Positions 36,464 through 45,175 of a DNA stretch of 64,000 nucleotides are shown here, piece by piece. The position numbers and the translations under genes were made by a program. The stretch lies in contig NZ_JAFCJJ010000013.1 of assembly GCF_018131015.1 (NCBI RefSeq), positions 62,001 to 126,000 on the forward strand, in the 5' to 3' direction. Below the pieces are notes generated by a model. That model made no database searches, had not been told where the DNA came from, and saw only the letters and a program-made list of their open reading frames with translations. This DNA is from Bradyrhizobium diazoefficiens. GTDB taxonomy: Bacteria > Pseudomonadota > Alphaproteobacteria > Rhizobiales > Xanthobacteraceae. Each line of letters starts with the position of its first letter. Position 1 is the stretch's first letter.

Positions 36464-36486
36464 ACATTGGACAAATTGTCCAATGT
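36464..36486. promoter_or_regulatory. Perfect 23-bp palindrome, probable operator of cyoABCD and/or the MFS gene
   Basis: ACATTGGACA, three bases AAT, then TGTCCAATGT: the arms are exact reverse complements. It lies 67 bases before the cyoA start and about 93 before the divergent MFS start. The dimeric half-sites suit a MarR-, Rrf2- or TetR-type repressor. It does not match the FNR/FixK box (TTGAT-N4-ATCAA). The binding protein is unknown. Confidence 0.7.
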
Positions 36487-36552
36487 CCGGATTGCTGCGC
36501 TGCAGCTACCCGTTGGCCCGCAAAGGAAACTCATCTTCATAAGGCTCGGCCC

Positions 36553-37713
36553 GTGTCCCGTCTCAAGATCCTGGCGCTGCTACCCCTGGCAGTCGCGCTC
36601 AGCGGCTGCAACTACATCGTGCTGGCGCCAGCCGGCGACATCGCAGCGCAACAGCGCGACCTCGTCATCATCTCCACCGTCCTGATGCTCCTGATCGTCG
36701 TCCCCGTGATGGCGCTGACGGTGCTGTTCGCCTGGCGCTACCGCCAGTCCAACACCTCGGCCCGCTACGAGCCGGAATGGGACCACTCGACCAAGCTCGA
36801 GCTGGTGATTTGGTCGGCGCCGCTGCTGATCATCGTCTGCCTCGGCGCGCTGACCTGGATGGGCACGCATCTGCTCGATCCCTATCGCACACTCGGCCGC
36901 ATCCAAGCGGACCGCGCGGTGGACCAGTCCAAGGCGCCGCTCGAGGTCGATGTCGTCGCGCTCGACTGGAAGTGGCTGTTCATCTACCCGGACTACGGCA
37001 TCGCCACCGTCAACGATCTCGCAGCTCCCATCGATCGTCCGATCAACTTCCGCATCACCGCCTCCTCGGTGATGAACTCGTTCTACATCCCCGCGCTCGC
37101 CGGCCAGATCTACGCGATGCCGGGCATGGAGACCAAGCTCCACGCGGTCGTGAACCATCCCGGCACCTACAAGGGTTTTTCGGCGAACTACAGCGGCGCC
37201 GGCTTCTCCGGCATGCACTTCAACTTCCACGGCCTCGACGACAAGGGCTTTGACGCCTGGATCGCTAGCGCCAAGTCGGCCGGCGGCTCGCTCGGCCGCG
37301 CCCAATATCTCCAGCTCGAAAAGCCGAGCCAGAACGAGCCGGTGCGCCGCTACGGCACCGTCGATGCCGATCTCTACCGCCTGATCCTCAACATGTGCGT
37401 CGACACCGGCAAGATGTGCCAGAGCGAGATGATGGCGATCGACGCCAAGGGCGGGCTCGGCCATCAGGGCCTGAACAACACCCTGCCGCTCGCCTACGAC
37501 AAGTACGCGCGCCGCGGCACCGCGCTTGGGCCGGAGCCGGTCTTCGTCGCCGGCGCCTGCACGCCGGATGCGCCGCAAGGCCAGACCACCGCGTCGATCA
37601 AGGCCCCCACTGATGCCGCGCCGCTTCTCGGCGCCGGCCTGGAGCGGCCGACCTTCACGCCGCAGAAGTCCTCGTCCTTCTTCCTCGGACAGCGTCCGAA
37701 GTCAGACTCGTAG
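36553..37713 (+). CDS. cyoA: Cytochrome bo3 ubiquinol oxidase subunit II
   Basis: 386 aa from a GTG at 36553 with AAGG upstream. A lipoprotein signal ends in LSGC. Two membrane helices follow (VIISTVLMLLIVVPVMALTVLFAW and LVIWSAPLLIIVCLGALTW). The region YKGFSANYSGAGFSGMHF replaces the CuA ligand motif of cytochrome c oxidases, so this is a quinol oxidase subunit. First gene of cyoABCD. Confidence 0.93.
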   Translation: MSRLKILALLPLAVALSGCNYIVLAPAGDIAAQQRDLVIISTVLMLLIVVPVMALTVLFAWRYRQSNTSARYEPEWDHSTKLELVIWSAPLLIIVCLGALTWMGTHLLDPYRTLGRIQADRAVDQSKAPLEVDVVALDWKWLFIYPDYGIATVNDLAAPIDRPINFRITASSVMNSFYIPALAGQIYAMPGMETKLHAVVNHPGTYKGFSANYSGAGFSGMHFNFHGLDDKGFDAWIASAKSAGGSLGRAQYLQLEKPSQNEPVRRYGTVDADLYRLILNMCVDTGKMCQSEMMAIDAKGGLGHQGLNNTLPLAYDKYARRGTALGPEPVFVAGACTPDAPQGQTTASIKAPTDAAPLLGAGLERPTFTPQKSSSFFLGQRPKSDS

Positions 37714-37724
37714 AGAGAGCCCGC

Positions 37725-39722
37725 ATGTCTCCTGATCTTCTCAAGCTCATCTTCGGCCGGCTCGGCCTTGAGTCGCTGCCGCTGCACGAGCCGATCGTGG
37801 TCGGCACCTTCGTGGTGGTCGCACTCGGCGGCGCCGCCCTGCTCGGCGGGCTGACCTATTTCCGCCTCTGGGGCTATCTGTGGCGCGAGTGGTTCACCAC
37901 CGTCGACCACAAGCGCATCGGCATCATGTACATGATCCTCGGCATCGTGATGCTGCTGCGCGGCTTTGCCGACGCGCTGATGATGCGCGGCCAGCAGGCG
38001 CTCGCGTTCGGCGGCTCGGAGGGCTATCTCAACGCCCATCACTACGACCAGGTCTTCACCGCCCACGGCGTGATCATGATCTTCTTCGTGGCGATGCCGC
38101 TGGTCACGGGCCTGATGAACTACGTCGTGCCGCTGCAGATCGGCGCGCGCGACGTCTCGTTCCCGTTCCTGAACAATTTCAGCTTCTGGATGACGGTCGG
38201 CGGCGCCGTGCTGGTGATGGCTTCGCTGTTCATCGGCGAATTCGCCCGCACCGGCTGGCTCGCTTATCCGCCGCTCTCGAACATCGGCTACAGTCCGGAC
38301 GTCGGCGTCGACTATTACATATGGGCGCTGCAGGTCGCTGGCGTCGGCACGACATTGTCCGGCATCAACCTGATCTGCACCATCGTCAAGCTGCGCTGCC
38401 CCGGCATGAGCATGATGAAGATGCCGGTCTTCACCTGGACCTCGCTCTGCACCAACGTCCTGATCGTCGCCTCCTTCCCGGTCCTGACCGTCGTGCTCGC
38501 GCTGCTCTCGCTCGACCGCTACGTCGGCACCAACTTCTTCACCAACGATTTCGGCGGCAGCCCGATGATGTATGTGAACCTGATCTGGATCTGGGGCCAT
38601 CCCGAGGTCTACATCCTGGTTCTCCCCGCCTTCGGCATCTTCTCGGAAGTCACCTCGACCTTCTCCGGCAAGCGGCTGTTCGGCTACACCTCGATGGTCT
38701 ACGCCACGGTGGTCATCACCATCCTGTCGTACCTGGTCTGGCTGCACCACTTCTTCACGATGGGCTCGGGCGCCAGCGTCAACTCGTTCTTCGGCATCAC
38801 CACGATGATCATCTCGATCCCGACGGGCGCGAAGATGTTCAACTGGCTGTTCACGATGTATCGCGGCCGCATCCGCTACGAGCTGCCGATGATGTGGACG
38901 ATCGCCTTCATGCTGACCTTCGTGATCGGCGGCATGACCGGCGTGCTGCTCGCGGTGCCGCCGGCCGACTTCGTGTTGCATAACAGCCTGTTCCTGATCG
39001 CCCACTTCCACAACGTGATCATCGGCGGCGTGGTGTTCGGCGCCTTCGCCGGCATCACCTACTGGTTCCCGAAGGCGTTCGGCTTCAGGCTCGATCCGTT
39101 CTGGGGCAAGCTGTCGTTCTGGTTCTGGGTCTCGGGCTTCTATCTCGCCTTCATGCCGCTCTATGTGCTCGGCCTGATGGGCGTGACCCGCCGCCTGCGC
39201 GTGTTCGACGATCCCAGCTTGCAGATCTGGTTCGTCATCGCCGCGATCGGCGCCGGCCTCGTCGCGCTCGGCATCGGGTGCATGCTGGTCCAGTTCGCGG
39301 TCAGCTTCCTCCGGCGCGAGCAGCTCAAGGACGTCACCGGCGACCCCTGGGACGCGCGCACGCTGGAATGGGCGACCTCCTCGCCGCCGCCGGACTACAA
39401 CTTCGCCTTCACCCCCGTCGTTCACGACAATGACGCGTGGTGGGACATGAAGAAGCGCGGCTACCAGCGGCCGCTGACCGGCTTCAGGCCGATCCATATG
39501 CCGAGCAGCACCGGCACCGGCATCATCCTTGCCGGCCTCGCCACCGCGATGGGTTTTGGCCTGATCTGGTACATCTGGTGGCTGGCGGCCGCGAGCTTCA
39601 TCGCGATGCTCGCCGTCGGGATCGGTCACACCTTCAACTATCACCGCGATTTCGACATCCCGGTCGACGACGTCGTCCGGACCGAGGATTCGCGCACCAA
39701 ACTGCTCGCCGGAGCCAAGTAA
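37725..39722 (+). CDS. cyoB: Cytochrome bo3 ubiquinol oxidase subunit I
   Basis: 665 aa, about 15 membrane helices. WGHPEVYILVLPAFG carries the CuB His with the crosslinked Tyr, WLHHFFTMG gives the two other CuB His, and AHFHNVIIGG holds haem ligands. The enzyme reduces O2 to water with ubiquinol and pumps protons. It follows cyoA by 11 bases; the stop TAA is directly followed by the cyoC ATG. The long antisense frame over this gene is a shadow. Confidence 0.95.
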   Translation: MSPDLLKLIFGRLGLESLPLHEPIVVGTFVVVALGGAALLGGLTYFRLWGYLWREWFTTVDHKRIGIMYMILGIVMLLRGFADALMMRGQQALAFGGSEGYLNAHHYDQVFTAHGVIMIFFVAMPLVTGLMNYVVPLQIGARDVSFPFLNNFSFWMTVGGAVLVMASLFIGEFARTGWLAYPPLSNIGYSPDVGVDYYIWALQVAGVGTTLSGINLICTIVKLRCPGMSMMKMPVFTWTSLCTNVLIVASFPVLTVVLALLSLDRYVGTNFFTNDFGGSPMMYVNLIWIWGHPEVYILVLPAFGIFSEVTSTFSGKRLFGYTSMVYATVVITILSYLVWLHHFFTMGSGASVNSFFGITTMIISIPTGAKMFNWLFTMYRGRIRYELPMMWTIAFMLTFVIGGMTGVLLAVPPADFVLHNSLFLIAHFHNVIIGGVVFGAFAGITYWFPKAFGFRLDPFWGKLSFWFWVSGFYLAFMPLYVLGLMGVTRRLRVFDDPSLQIWFVIAAIGAGLVALGIGCMLVQFAVSFLRREQLKDVTGDPWDARTLEWATSSPPPDYNFAFTPVVHDNDAWWDMKKRGYQRPLTGFRPIHMPSSTGTGIILAGLATAMGFGLIWYIWWLAAASFIAMLAVGIGHTFNYHRDFDIPVDDVVRTEDSRTKLLAGAK

Positions 39723-40352
39723 ATGACGGTCACTGTCAATCCCGCCCAGACCGGCGCACCGGTCTTCTACGTCGTCGACGAGCACCCGCACCCTGAAGGC
39801 TGGAGCACCTCGCTCGGCTTCTGGATCTACCTGATGAGCGACTGTCTCATCTTCGCGATCCTGTTCGCGACCTTCGGCGTGCTCGGCGGCAGCTACGCCG
39901 CCGGCCCGGCGCCAAAAGACCTGTTCGACCTGCCGCTGGTCGCGCTGAACACCTCGATGCTGCTGCTGTCGTCGATCACGTATGGTTTTGCGATGCTGAC
40001 GATGCAGCAGAACAGGATCGGCCAGACCCAGATGTGGCTCGCGATCACCGGCCTGTTCGGCGCCGCCTTCATCGGCATCGAGCTGACCGAGTTCGCCCAC
40101 ATGATCCATGAGGGTGCCGCGCCCCAGCGCAGCGCCTTCCTGTCCGCCTTCTTCACCCTGGTCGGCACCCACGGCCTGCACGTCACCTGCGGCCTGATCT
40201 GGCTGGTGACGCTGATGGTGCAGGTCTTCAAGTTCGGCCTGATCGAGGCCAACCGGCGCCGCCTGATGTGCCTGTCGATGTTCTGGCACTTCCTGGACGT
40301 GGTCTGGATCGGCGTCTTCACCTTCGTCTATCTCCTGGGAGTTCTGCGATGA
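39723..40352 (+). CDS. cyoC: Cytochrome bo3 ubiquinol oxidase subunit III
   Basis: 209 aa with five membrane helices (first: LGFWIYLMSDCLIFAILFATFG). EGAAPQRSAFLSAFFTLVGTHGLHVT and the C-terminal MFWHFLDVVWIGVFTFVYLLG match subunit III of bo3 oxidases. Its stop overlaps the ATG of cyoD by one base pair step (ATGA). Confidence 0.93.
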   Translation: MTVTVNPAQTGAPVFYVVDEHPHPEGWSTSLGFWIYLMSDCLIFAILFATFGVLGGSYAAGPAPKDLFDLPLVALNTSMLLLSSITYGFAMLTMQQNRIGQTQMWLAITGLFGAAFIGIELTEFAHMIHEGAAPQRSAFLSAFFTLVGTHGLHVTCGLIWLVTLMVQVFKFGLIEANRRRLMCLSMFWHFLDVVWIGVFTFVYLLGVLR

Positions 40353-40729
40353 ACACCGACACGCACGCCGCTCACGCGGACGATCATCACCACGACGAGG
40401 GCCACGCTCACGGCTCGCTCTCGACCTACATGCTCGGCTTCGTGCTATCGGTCGTGCTCACCGCGATCCCGTTCTGGCTGGTGATGAGCGGCGCGCTGCC
40501 GAGCAAGCAGGTCACCGCGCTCGTCATCATGGCCTTCGCTGTCGTGCAGATCGTCGTGCACATGATCTACTTCCTGCACATGAACACCAGATCCGAGAAC
40601 GGCTGGAGCATGATGGCGCTGATCTTCACCATCGTCATGGTCGTGATCGCACTGTCGGGCTCGCTGTGGGTGATGAACCACCTCAACAGCAACATGATGC
40701 CGATCCACCAGATGACGGGAATGAAGTGA
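40349..40729 (+). CDS. cyoD: Cytochrome bo3 ubiquinol oxidase subunit IV
   Basis: 126 aa with a His/Asp-rich N-terminus (HADDHHHDEGHAHG) and three membrane helices (YMLGFVLSVVLTAIPFWLVM, ALVIMAFAVVQIVVHMIYF, MMALIFTIVMVVIALSGSLWV). The His cluster could bind metal. The ATG overlaps the cyoC stop. Its stop overlaps the GTG of the SURF1 gene. Confidence 0.93.
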   Translation: MNTDTHAAHADDHHHDEGHAHGSLSTYMLGFVLSVVLTAIPFWLVMSGALPSKQVTALVIMAFAVVQIVVHMIYFLHMNTRSENGWSMMALIFTIVMVVIALSGSLWVMNHLNSNMMPIHQMTGMK

Positions 40730-41571
40730 GCGGGCGCGTGAGACCGGAAGCGGCGCGCAGCAACCCTGCAAGGGTTGCGCGTCCTCCCTTGTGGCTCGCG
40801 CTCCTGTCGCTGACGGCCTTCGTCGTTCTGATCGGCCTCGGCATCTGGCAGGTCGAGCGGCGCGCCTCGAAGCTGGAGCTGATCGACCGCATCGAGCGGC
40901 GCGTCCATGCCGTCGCCCGCCCGATCCCCTCGCCCGAATCCTGGCCCGCGATCACCGCCGCCAACGGCGAATACCGGCACGTCGCGATCACCGGTCATTT
41001 CCTGCATGACCGCGAGACCCTGGTCAAAGCGGTCACCGAGGCCGGCGGCGGCTACTGGGTGCTGACGCCGCTCAGGCGCGATGACGGCAGGCTGGTCCTG
41101 ATCAATCGCGGCTTCGTGCCATCGGAGCAGCGCGACGCGGCGATGCGGCGGGACGGCAATCCGGACGGCCCTGTCGAGATCACCGGGTTGTTACGGATGA
41201 CCGAGCCGAAGGGCGGCTTCCTCCGCGACAACGACCCCGTCCACGACCGCTGGTTTTCGCGCGATGTGGCGGCCATCGCGGCCGCGCGGGACCTGCCGAA
41301 CGTTGCCCCATTCTTCGTCGACGCCGACGCAGGAACACAGGCGGGTAGCGGTCCAATCGGCGGATTGACCGTAATCCGCTTTCCCAATAACCACCTGATC
41401 TATGCACTGACGTGGTTTGCCATGGCCTTCATGCTGGCCGGTAAACTCTACGTCAGCTTCGGCGGCGGGCTATTCCGCCGCCGGCGCTTCGTCCACGAAC
41501 CCGCCGGCAGCCCTGGGGTTGCCGTGCGCAGGACGGGATCAGATGCTGGAACGGTCGTCGAGCCGATCTGA
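40726..41571 (+). CDS. SURF1 family protein
   Basis: 281 aa, start GTG overlapping the cyoD stop (GTGA). Two membrane helices, one at each end (LALLSLTAFVVLIGLGIWQVERR and HLIYALTWFAMAFMLAGKLYV), with a periplasmic middle, is the SURF1/Shy1 layout. SURF1 helps haem insertion into oxidase subunit I. Its place in the cyo operon suggests a quinol-oxidase-dedicated copy (inference). Overlaps regS by 29 bases. Confidence 0.9.
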   Translation: MSGRVRPEAARSNPARVARPPLWLALLSLTAFVVLIGLGIWQVERRASKLELIDRIERRVHAVARPIPSPESWPAITAANGEYRHVAITGHFLHDRETLVKAVTEAGGGYWVLTPLRRDDGRLVLINRGFVPSEQRDAAMRRDGNPDGPVEITGLLRMTEPKGGFLRDNDPVHDRWFSRDVAAIAAARDLPNVAPFFVDADAGTQAGSGPIGGLTVIRFPNNHLIYALTWFAMAFMLAGKLYVSFGGGLFRRRRFVHEPAGSPGVAVRRTGSDAGTVVEPI

Positions 41572-42934
41572 CGACGGGAAGACGCCGGCGCTTGGCGAGT
41601 TCGCCGTCACCTTGAAATCGCCTGCGGACGCGCGCGGCGAGCTGATCGGCGCTGCGCCGACCGACGACGAGACCAACCGCAAGAACATGACGCTGCTGAT
41701 CCAGCTGCGCTGGACCGCGGTGATCGGGCAGATCGTCACCATCGGCGCCGTGCATTTCGGACTCGGCATTCCGCTGCCGCTCGGACGCATGGGCGCGGTG
41801 ATCGGCGCGCTGGTGCTGCTCAACGTCTCGAGCCTGGTCTGGGTCCGGCATCGCGCCGCGATCACCAACAACGAGCTTCTGGTCGCGCTGATGCTGGATG
41901 TCGCCGCGCTGACCGCACAGCTCTACCTCAGCGGCGGCGCCACCAACCCCTTCACCTCGCTGTTCCTGCTCCAGGTGACGCTGGGCGCGGTGCTGCTCGA
42001 TGCCCGCTCGACCTGGTCGCTGGTGACGCTGACCTTCGCATGCTTCGTCTGGCTGACGCTGGCCTATCGGCCGCTCGAGCTGCCGCCGAACCCGCTCAGC
42101 GAGACCTATACGCTCACCGTGGCCGGCATGTTGCTGGGCTTCGCCCTCAACGCCGTGCTGCTGGTGGTGTTCGTGACCCGTATCAACAGGAACCTGCGGC
42201 AGCGCGATGCCCATCTGGCGGCGCTGCGCCAGCATGCGGCCGAGCAGGACCATATCGTCCGCATGGGCCTGCTCGCCTCCGGCGCGGCGCACGAGCTCGG
42301 CACGCCGCTGGCCTCGCTCTCGGTGATCCTCAGCGACTGGCGTCGCATGCCGGACCTTGCCGCCGACCAGGAGCTCGCCGAGGACCTCACCGAGATGGAG
42401 ACCTCGCTGCAGCGTTGCAAGTCGATCGTCACGGGAATCCTGATGTCGGCGGGCGAAGCCCGCGGCGAGGGCTCCTCGCCGACGACGGTGACTGCCTTCG
42501 TCACCGCTCTCGTCGAGGAGTGGCGCAACGCGCGTTCAGTGCGTACACTCTATTTCGTCAACACCTTCGGCGAGGACGTCGCGATCGTCTCGGATGTCGC
42601 GCTGAAGCAGGTGATCTTCAACGTGCTCGACAACGCCTACGAGGTCTCGCGTGACTGGGTCGAGCTCGTGGCCGAGCGCGAGGGCGACAACCTCGTGTTG
42701 TCGATCAGCGACCGTGGTCCGGGCTTCGCGCCGGAGCTGCTGGCGCAGCTCGGAAAGCCCTACCAGTCGAGCAAGGGCCGCGCCGGCGGCGGCCTCGGTC
42801 TTTTCCTGGTGGTGAACGTGGTGCGCAAGCTTGGCGGCACCGTCACCGCCGAGAACCACAGGAAGCGCGGCGCCACCGTCCGCCTCACGCTGCCGCTCGC
42901 AACGCTCGCGATCGGAGGCCGGTTTGACGCCTGA
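41543..42934 (+). CDS. regS: Redox-sensing histidine kinase, ActS/RegB/RegS family
   Basis: 463 aa with six membrane helices in the N-terminal half. The loop LSGGATNPFTSLFLLQV carries the GGxxNPF quinone-binding signature of RegB/PrrB kinases. The phosphoacceptor is in GAAHELGTPLASL, the redox-active Cys in LQRCKSIVTGIL, and the ATPase motifs are NVLDNAYEV, DRGPGF and GGGLGLFLV. It phosphorylates the downstream regulator according to quinone and redox state. ATG at 41543 inside SURF1. In Bradyrhizobium RegSR acts on nitrogen-fixation and respiratory genes (known). Confidence 0.9.
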   Translation: MLERSSSRSDDGKTPALGEFAVTLKSPADARGELIGAAPTDDETNRKNMTLLIQLRWTAVIGQIVTIGAVHFGLGIPLPLGRMGAVIGALVLLNVSSLVWVRHRAAITNNELLVALMLDVAALTAQLYLSGGATNPFTSLFLLQVTLGAVLLDARSTWSLVTLTFACFVWLTLAYRPLELPPNPLSETYTLTVAGMLLGFALNAVLLVVFVTRINRNLRQRDAHLAALRQHAAEQDHIVRMGLLASGAAHELGTPLASLSVILSDWRRMPDLAADQELAEDLTEMETSLQRCKSIVTGILMSAGEARGEGSSPTTVTAFVTALVEEWRNARSVRTLYFVNTFGEDVAIVSDVALKQVIFNVLDNAYEVSRDWVELVAEREGDNLVLSISDRGPGFAPELLAQLGKPYQSSKGRAGGGLGLFLVVNVVRKLGGTVTAENHRKRGATVRLTLPLATLAIGGRFDA

Positions 42935-43457
42935 CCGTTCGCTCATCGTCGTCGAGGACGATGCGGGCTTTGCCCGCACGCTGAAGCGTTCCTTCGAGCG
43001 CCGCGGCTACGAGGTCGTGCACGCGGCCTCGATCGAGGAGGTCCGCAAGGTGCTGGAGGAGCGATCGTTCGGCCATGCCGTCGTCGACCTCAAGCTCGGC
43101 GGCGCCTCGGGCCTTGCCTGCGTCGAGCTGCTGCACGCCCACGACGCGGAGATGCTGATCGTGGTGCTCACGGGATTTGCCAGCATCGCCACCGCGGTCG
43201 AAGCCATCAAGCTCGGGGCCTGCCACTACCTGGCAAAACCCGCCAACACCGACGACATCGAGGCCGCCTTCACCAAAGCCGAAGGCAACGCCGAGGTCGC
43301 GCTCGACGCAAGGCCGACATCGATCAAGACGCTGGAATGGGAGCGCATCCACCAGACCCTGATCGAGACCGACTTCAACATCTCGGAAGCGGCAAGGCGG
43401 CTCGGCATGCACCGCAGGACGCTGGCGCGGAAGCTCGAGAAGCGGCCGGTGAAGTAA
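42924..43457 (+). CDS. regR: Response regulator, ActR/RegA/RegR family
   Basis: 177 aa from a TTG at 42924 preceded by GGAGG six bases away. The receiver domain has VVEDD at the start, the phosphoacceptor Asp in VVDLKLGG, and Lys in YLAKPANT. A linker precedes the Fis-type helix-turn-helix ISEAARRLGMHRRTLARKL. The gene overlaps the regS stop by 11 bases, so the pair is coupled. Ends at a strong bidirectional terminator. Confidence 0.92.
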   Translation: MTPDRSLIVVEDDAGFARTLKRSFERRGYEVVHAASIEEVRKVLEERSFGHAVVDLKLGGASGLACVELLHAHDAEMLIVVLTGFASIATAVEAIKLGACHYLAKPANTDDIEAAFTKAEGNAEVALDARPTSIKTLEWERIHQTLIETDFNISEAARRLGMHRRTLARKLEKRPVK

Positions 43458-43480
43458 GACGCACGCTCGCGCAAAAACCA

Positions 43481-43508
43481 AAAAGCCCGGCCGAACGGCC
43501 GGGCTTTT
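43481..43508. terminator. Bidirectional intrinsic terminator
   Basis: AAAAGCCCGGCC, loop GAAC, GGCCGGGCTTTT: a perfect 12-bp stem with A and T runs on the two sides. It lies between regR and the convergent carD, serving both. Confidence 0.93.
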
Positions 43509-43536
43509 GCATTGTTTCGATCGGTGCGAGGGACGC

Positions 43537-44358
43537 TTACGCAGCCTCGTCGGCGACCGTGGTGTCGTCGCCATCGGTATCGTCGGCATCGCCCTCGGCG
43601 TCCGCATCACCCTCGCCGGCTTCCGTCTTGGCGTTGGTACGGCGCGGGCTCTTGGCGAGCTGGGCCTCGATCTCCTTGACCGCTTCGGTCTCGGTCGAGT
43701 GCTGCACCACCGCAATCTCGCGGGAGAGACGATCGAGCGCCGCTTCATAGAGCTGGCGTTCGCTATAGGACTGCTCGGGCTGCGACTCGGAGCGATAGAG
43801 GTCGCGCACGACTTCCGCGATCGCGACGATGTCGCCCGAATTGATCTTCGCTTCGTACTCCTGGGCGCGGCGCGACCACATGGTGCGCTTGACGCGGGCG
43901 CGGCCCTTGAGCGTCTCCAGCGCCTTCTTGACCAGCGCCGGGTCGGACAGCTTGCGCATGCCGACATTGGCGACCTTGGCGGTCGGAACGCGCAGCGTCA
44001 TCTTGTCCTTGATGAAGTTGATGACGAACAGCTCAAGCTTCGCACCGGCGATCTCCTGCTCCTCGATGGCCAGGATCTGGCCGACGCCGTGAGCGGGATA
44101 GACGACGAATTCATTGGCCTTGAAGCCCTGACGCTGGGTCACGACCTTCTTTTCCTCGACCTTCGGCGCAGGTGCGGCGGCCTTGACGGCCGGCTTGGCG
44201 GCGACGGGGGCCTTGGCGGGAGCAGCAGCAACGGGCGCCTTCGGAGCAGCGGGCTTGGCAGCGGGAGCCTTGACCGCGGCAGGCTTGGCAGCAGACTTGG
44301 CAGCAGCAGGCTTGGAAACGGTCGCTTTCGCGGCAGTTTTGGCAGTCTTGTTCGGCAT
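43537..44358 (-). CDS. carD: CarD family transcriptional regulator with Ala/Lys/Pro-rich N-terminal tail
   Basis: 273 aa from ATG 44358. Residues from about 75 (QGFKANEFVVYPAHGVGQI) form the RNA-polymerase-binding Tudor-like domain of CarD, followed by the helical DNA-contacting part (KRTMWSRRAQEYEAKI) and an acidic C-terminus (EGDADAEGDADDTDG). The first 70 residues are repeats of Ala, Lys, Pro and Val like a histone H1 tail. An upstream GTG at 44559 in the same frame would add 67 more Lys/Ala/Ser-rich residues, so the true start is uncertain. CarD stabilises open promoter complexes, mainly rRNA promoters. Confidence 0.88.
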   Translation of the reverse strand: MPNKTAKTAAKATVSKPAAAKSAAKPAAVKAPAAKPAAPKAPVAAAPAKAPVAAKPAVKAAAPAPKVEEKKVVTQRQGFKANEFVVYPAHGVGQILAIEEQEIAGAKLELFVINFIKDKMTLRVPTAKVANVGMRKLSDPALVKKALETLKGRARVKRTMWSRRAQEYEAKINSGDIVAIAEVVRDLYRSESQPEQSYSERQLYEAALDRLSREIAVVQHSTETEAVKEIEAQLAKSPRRTNAKTEAGEGDADAEGDADDTDGDDTTVADEAA

Positions 44359-44609
44359 TGCGCTTCTTTTGTTCTTCGAGGACTTTGCAGCCGGCGGCGC
44401 CTTGGCGGCGGCCCGACCCTTGGATGCGCTGCGGCTGACCGCGGCGGCTTTTTTGGCCTCCTTATGGGAAGCCCTCGCTGAAGTACTCTTTTTACGCGTT
44501 TTCTGTGACACAGCCTGCGCGCGGAAACTGCCACGCCCCTGTTCGACATTAGGTTTCACGGGAACCCTGAGGGGCCAACGGGGCTGACGGGGTTCTGCTT
44601 AATGTGCCC

Positions 44610-44637
44610 AATATAGCACATTTCCCGCAAAAATCAA
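44610..44637 (-). promoter_or_regulatory. Sigma70-like promoter of carD
   Basis: On the minus strand TTGATT (44637-44632), 16 bases, TATATT (44615-44610). It lies upstream of both candidate carD starts. If transcription begins near 44603, the upstream GTG at 44559 would have a 40-base leader. Confidence 0.6.
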
Positions 44638-44705
44638 TGATTTAGGGACTTTTGTGACTGGTTTTCACCGGCGACGAAGGTATTAGGGTTAAGTTTGGGC
44701 CCCGT

Positions 44706-45044
44706 TCAGTCCCCTGAGCCCGGGTTCGGAGAAAAATATTTCTCGAACTTGCCCTCTTGCCCGTCGAATTCCTTGGCGTCGGCGGGTTGCTCTTTCTTCT
44801 GGGTGATGTTCGGCCAGGTCTTGGCGTATTCGGCGTTGACCTCGAGCCACTTTTCCAGGCCCGGTTCCGTATCCGGCTTGATGGCGTCGGCGGGGCATTC
44901 CGGCTCGCACACGCCGCAGTCGATGCACTCGTCCGGATGGATGACGAGCATGTTGTCGCCCTCGTAGAAGCAGTCGACCGGGCAGACCTCGACGCAGTCG
45001 GTGTACTTGCACTTGATGCAGTTTTCAGTGACGACGTAAGTCAT
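44706..45044 (-). CDS. fdxA: Ferredoxin FdxA-type, 3Fe-4S/4Fe-4S
   Basis: 112 aa. The first cluster region has TENCIKCKYTDCVEVCPVDCF and the second CIDCGVCEPECP. The spacing is that of 7Fe ferredoxins with one [3Fe-4S] and one [4Fe-4S] cluster, and the long C-terminal tail (WLEVNAEYAKTWPNITQKK) is typical for the rhizobial FdxA. Electron carrier, partner unknown. ATG at 45044. Confidence 0.92.
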   Translation of the reverse strand: MTYVVTENCIKCKYTDCVEVCPVDCFYEGDNMLVIHPDECIDCGVCEPECPADAIKPDTEPGLEKWLEVNAEYAKTWPNITQKKEQPADAKEFDGQEGKFEKYFSPNPGSGD

Positions 45045-45175
45045 CCAACGCTCCGAAAAGCTCACTCGAAAGTCGCGGCTTGCCTAGCGCGGATGGCCGG
45101 GCGCCGCAAGGTCAGGAACGGCCGATCAGGATTGCTTTCCGCTTTGATCGACCAAGAAATGAATTCAAGGCGCAA

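Noticed and set aside
37494..40289. 931-residue antisense frame over cyoABC
   Set aside because: Shadow of the cyo genes; composition is Asp/Glu/His/Arg-rich and no domain is seen, while the sense strand encodes clear oxidase subunits.
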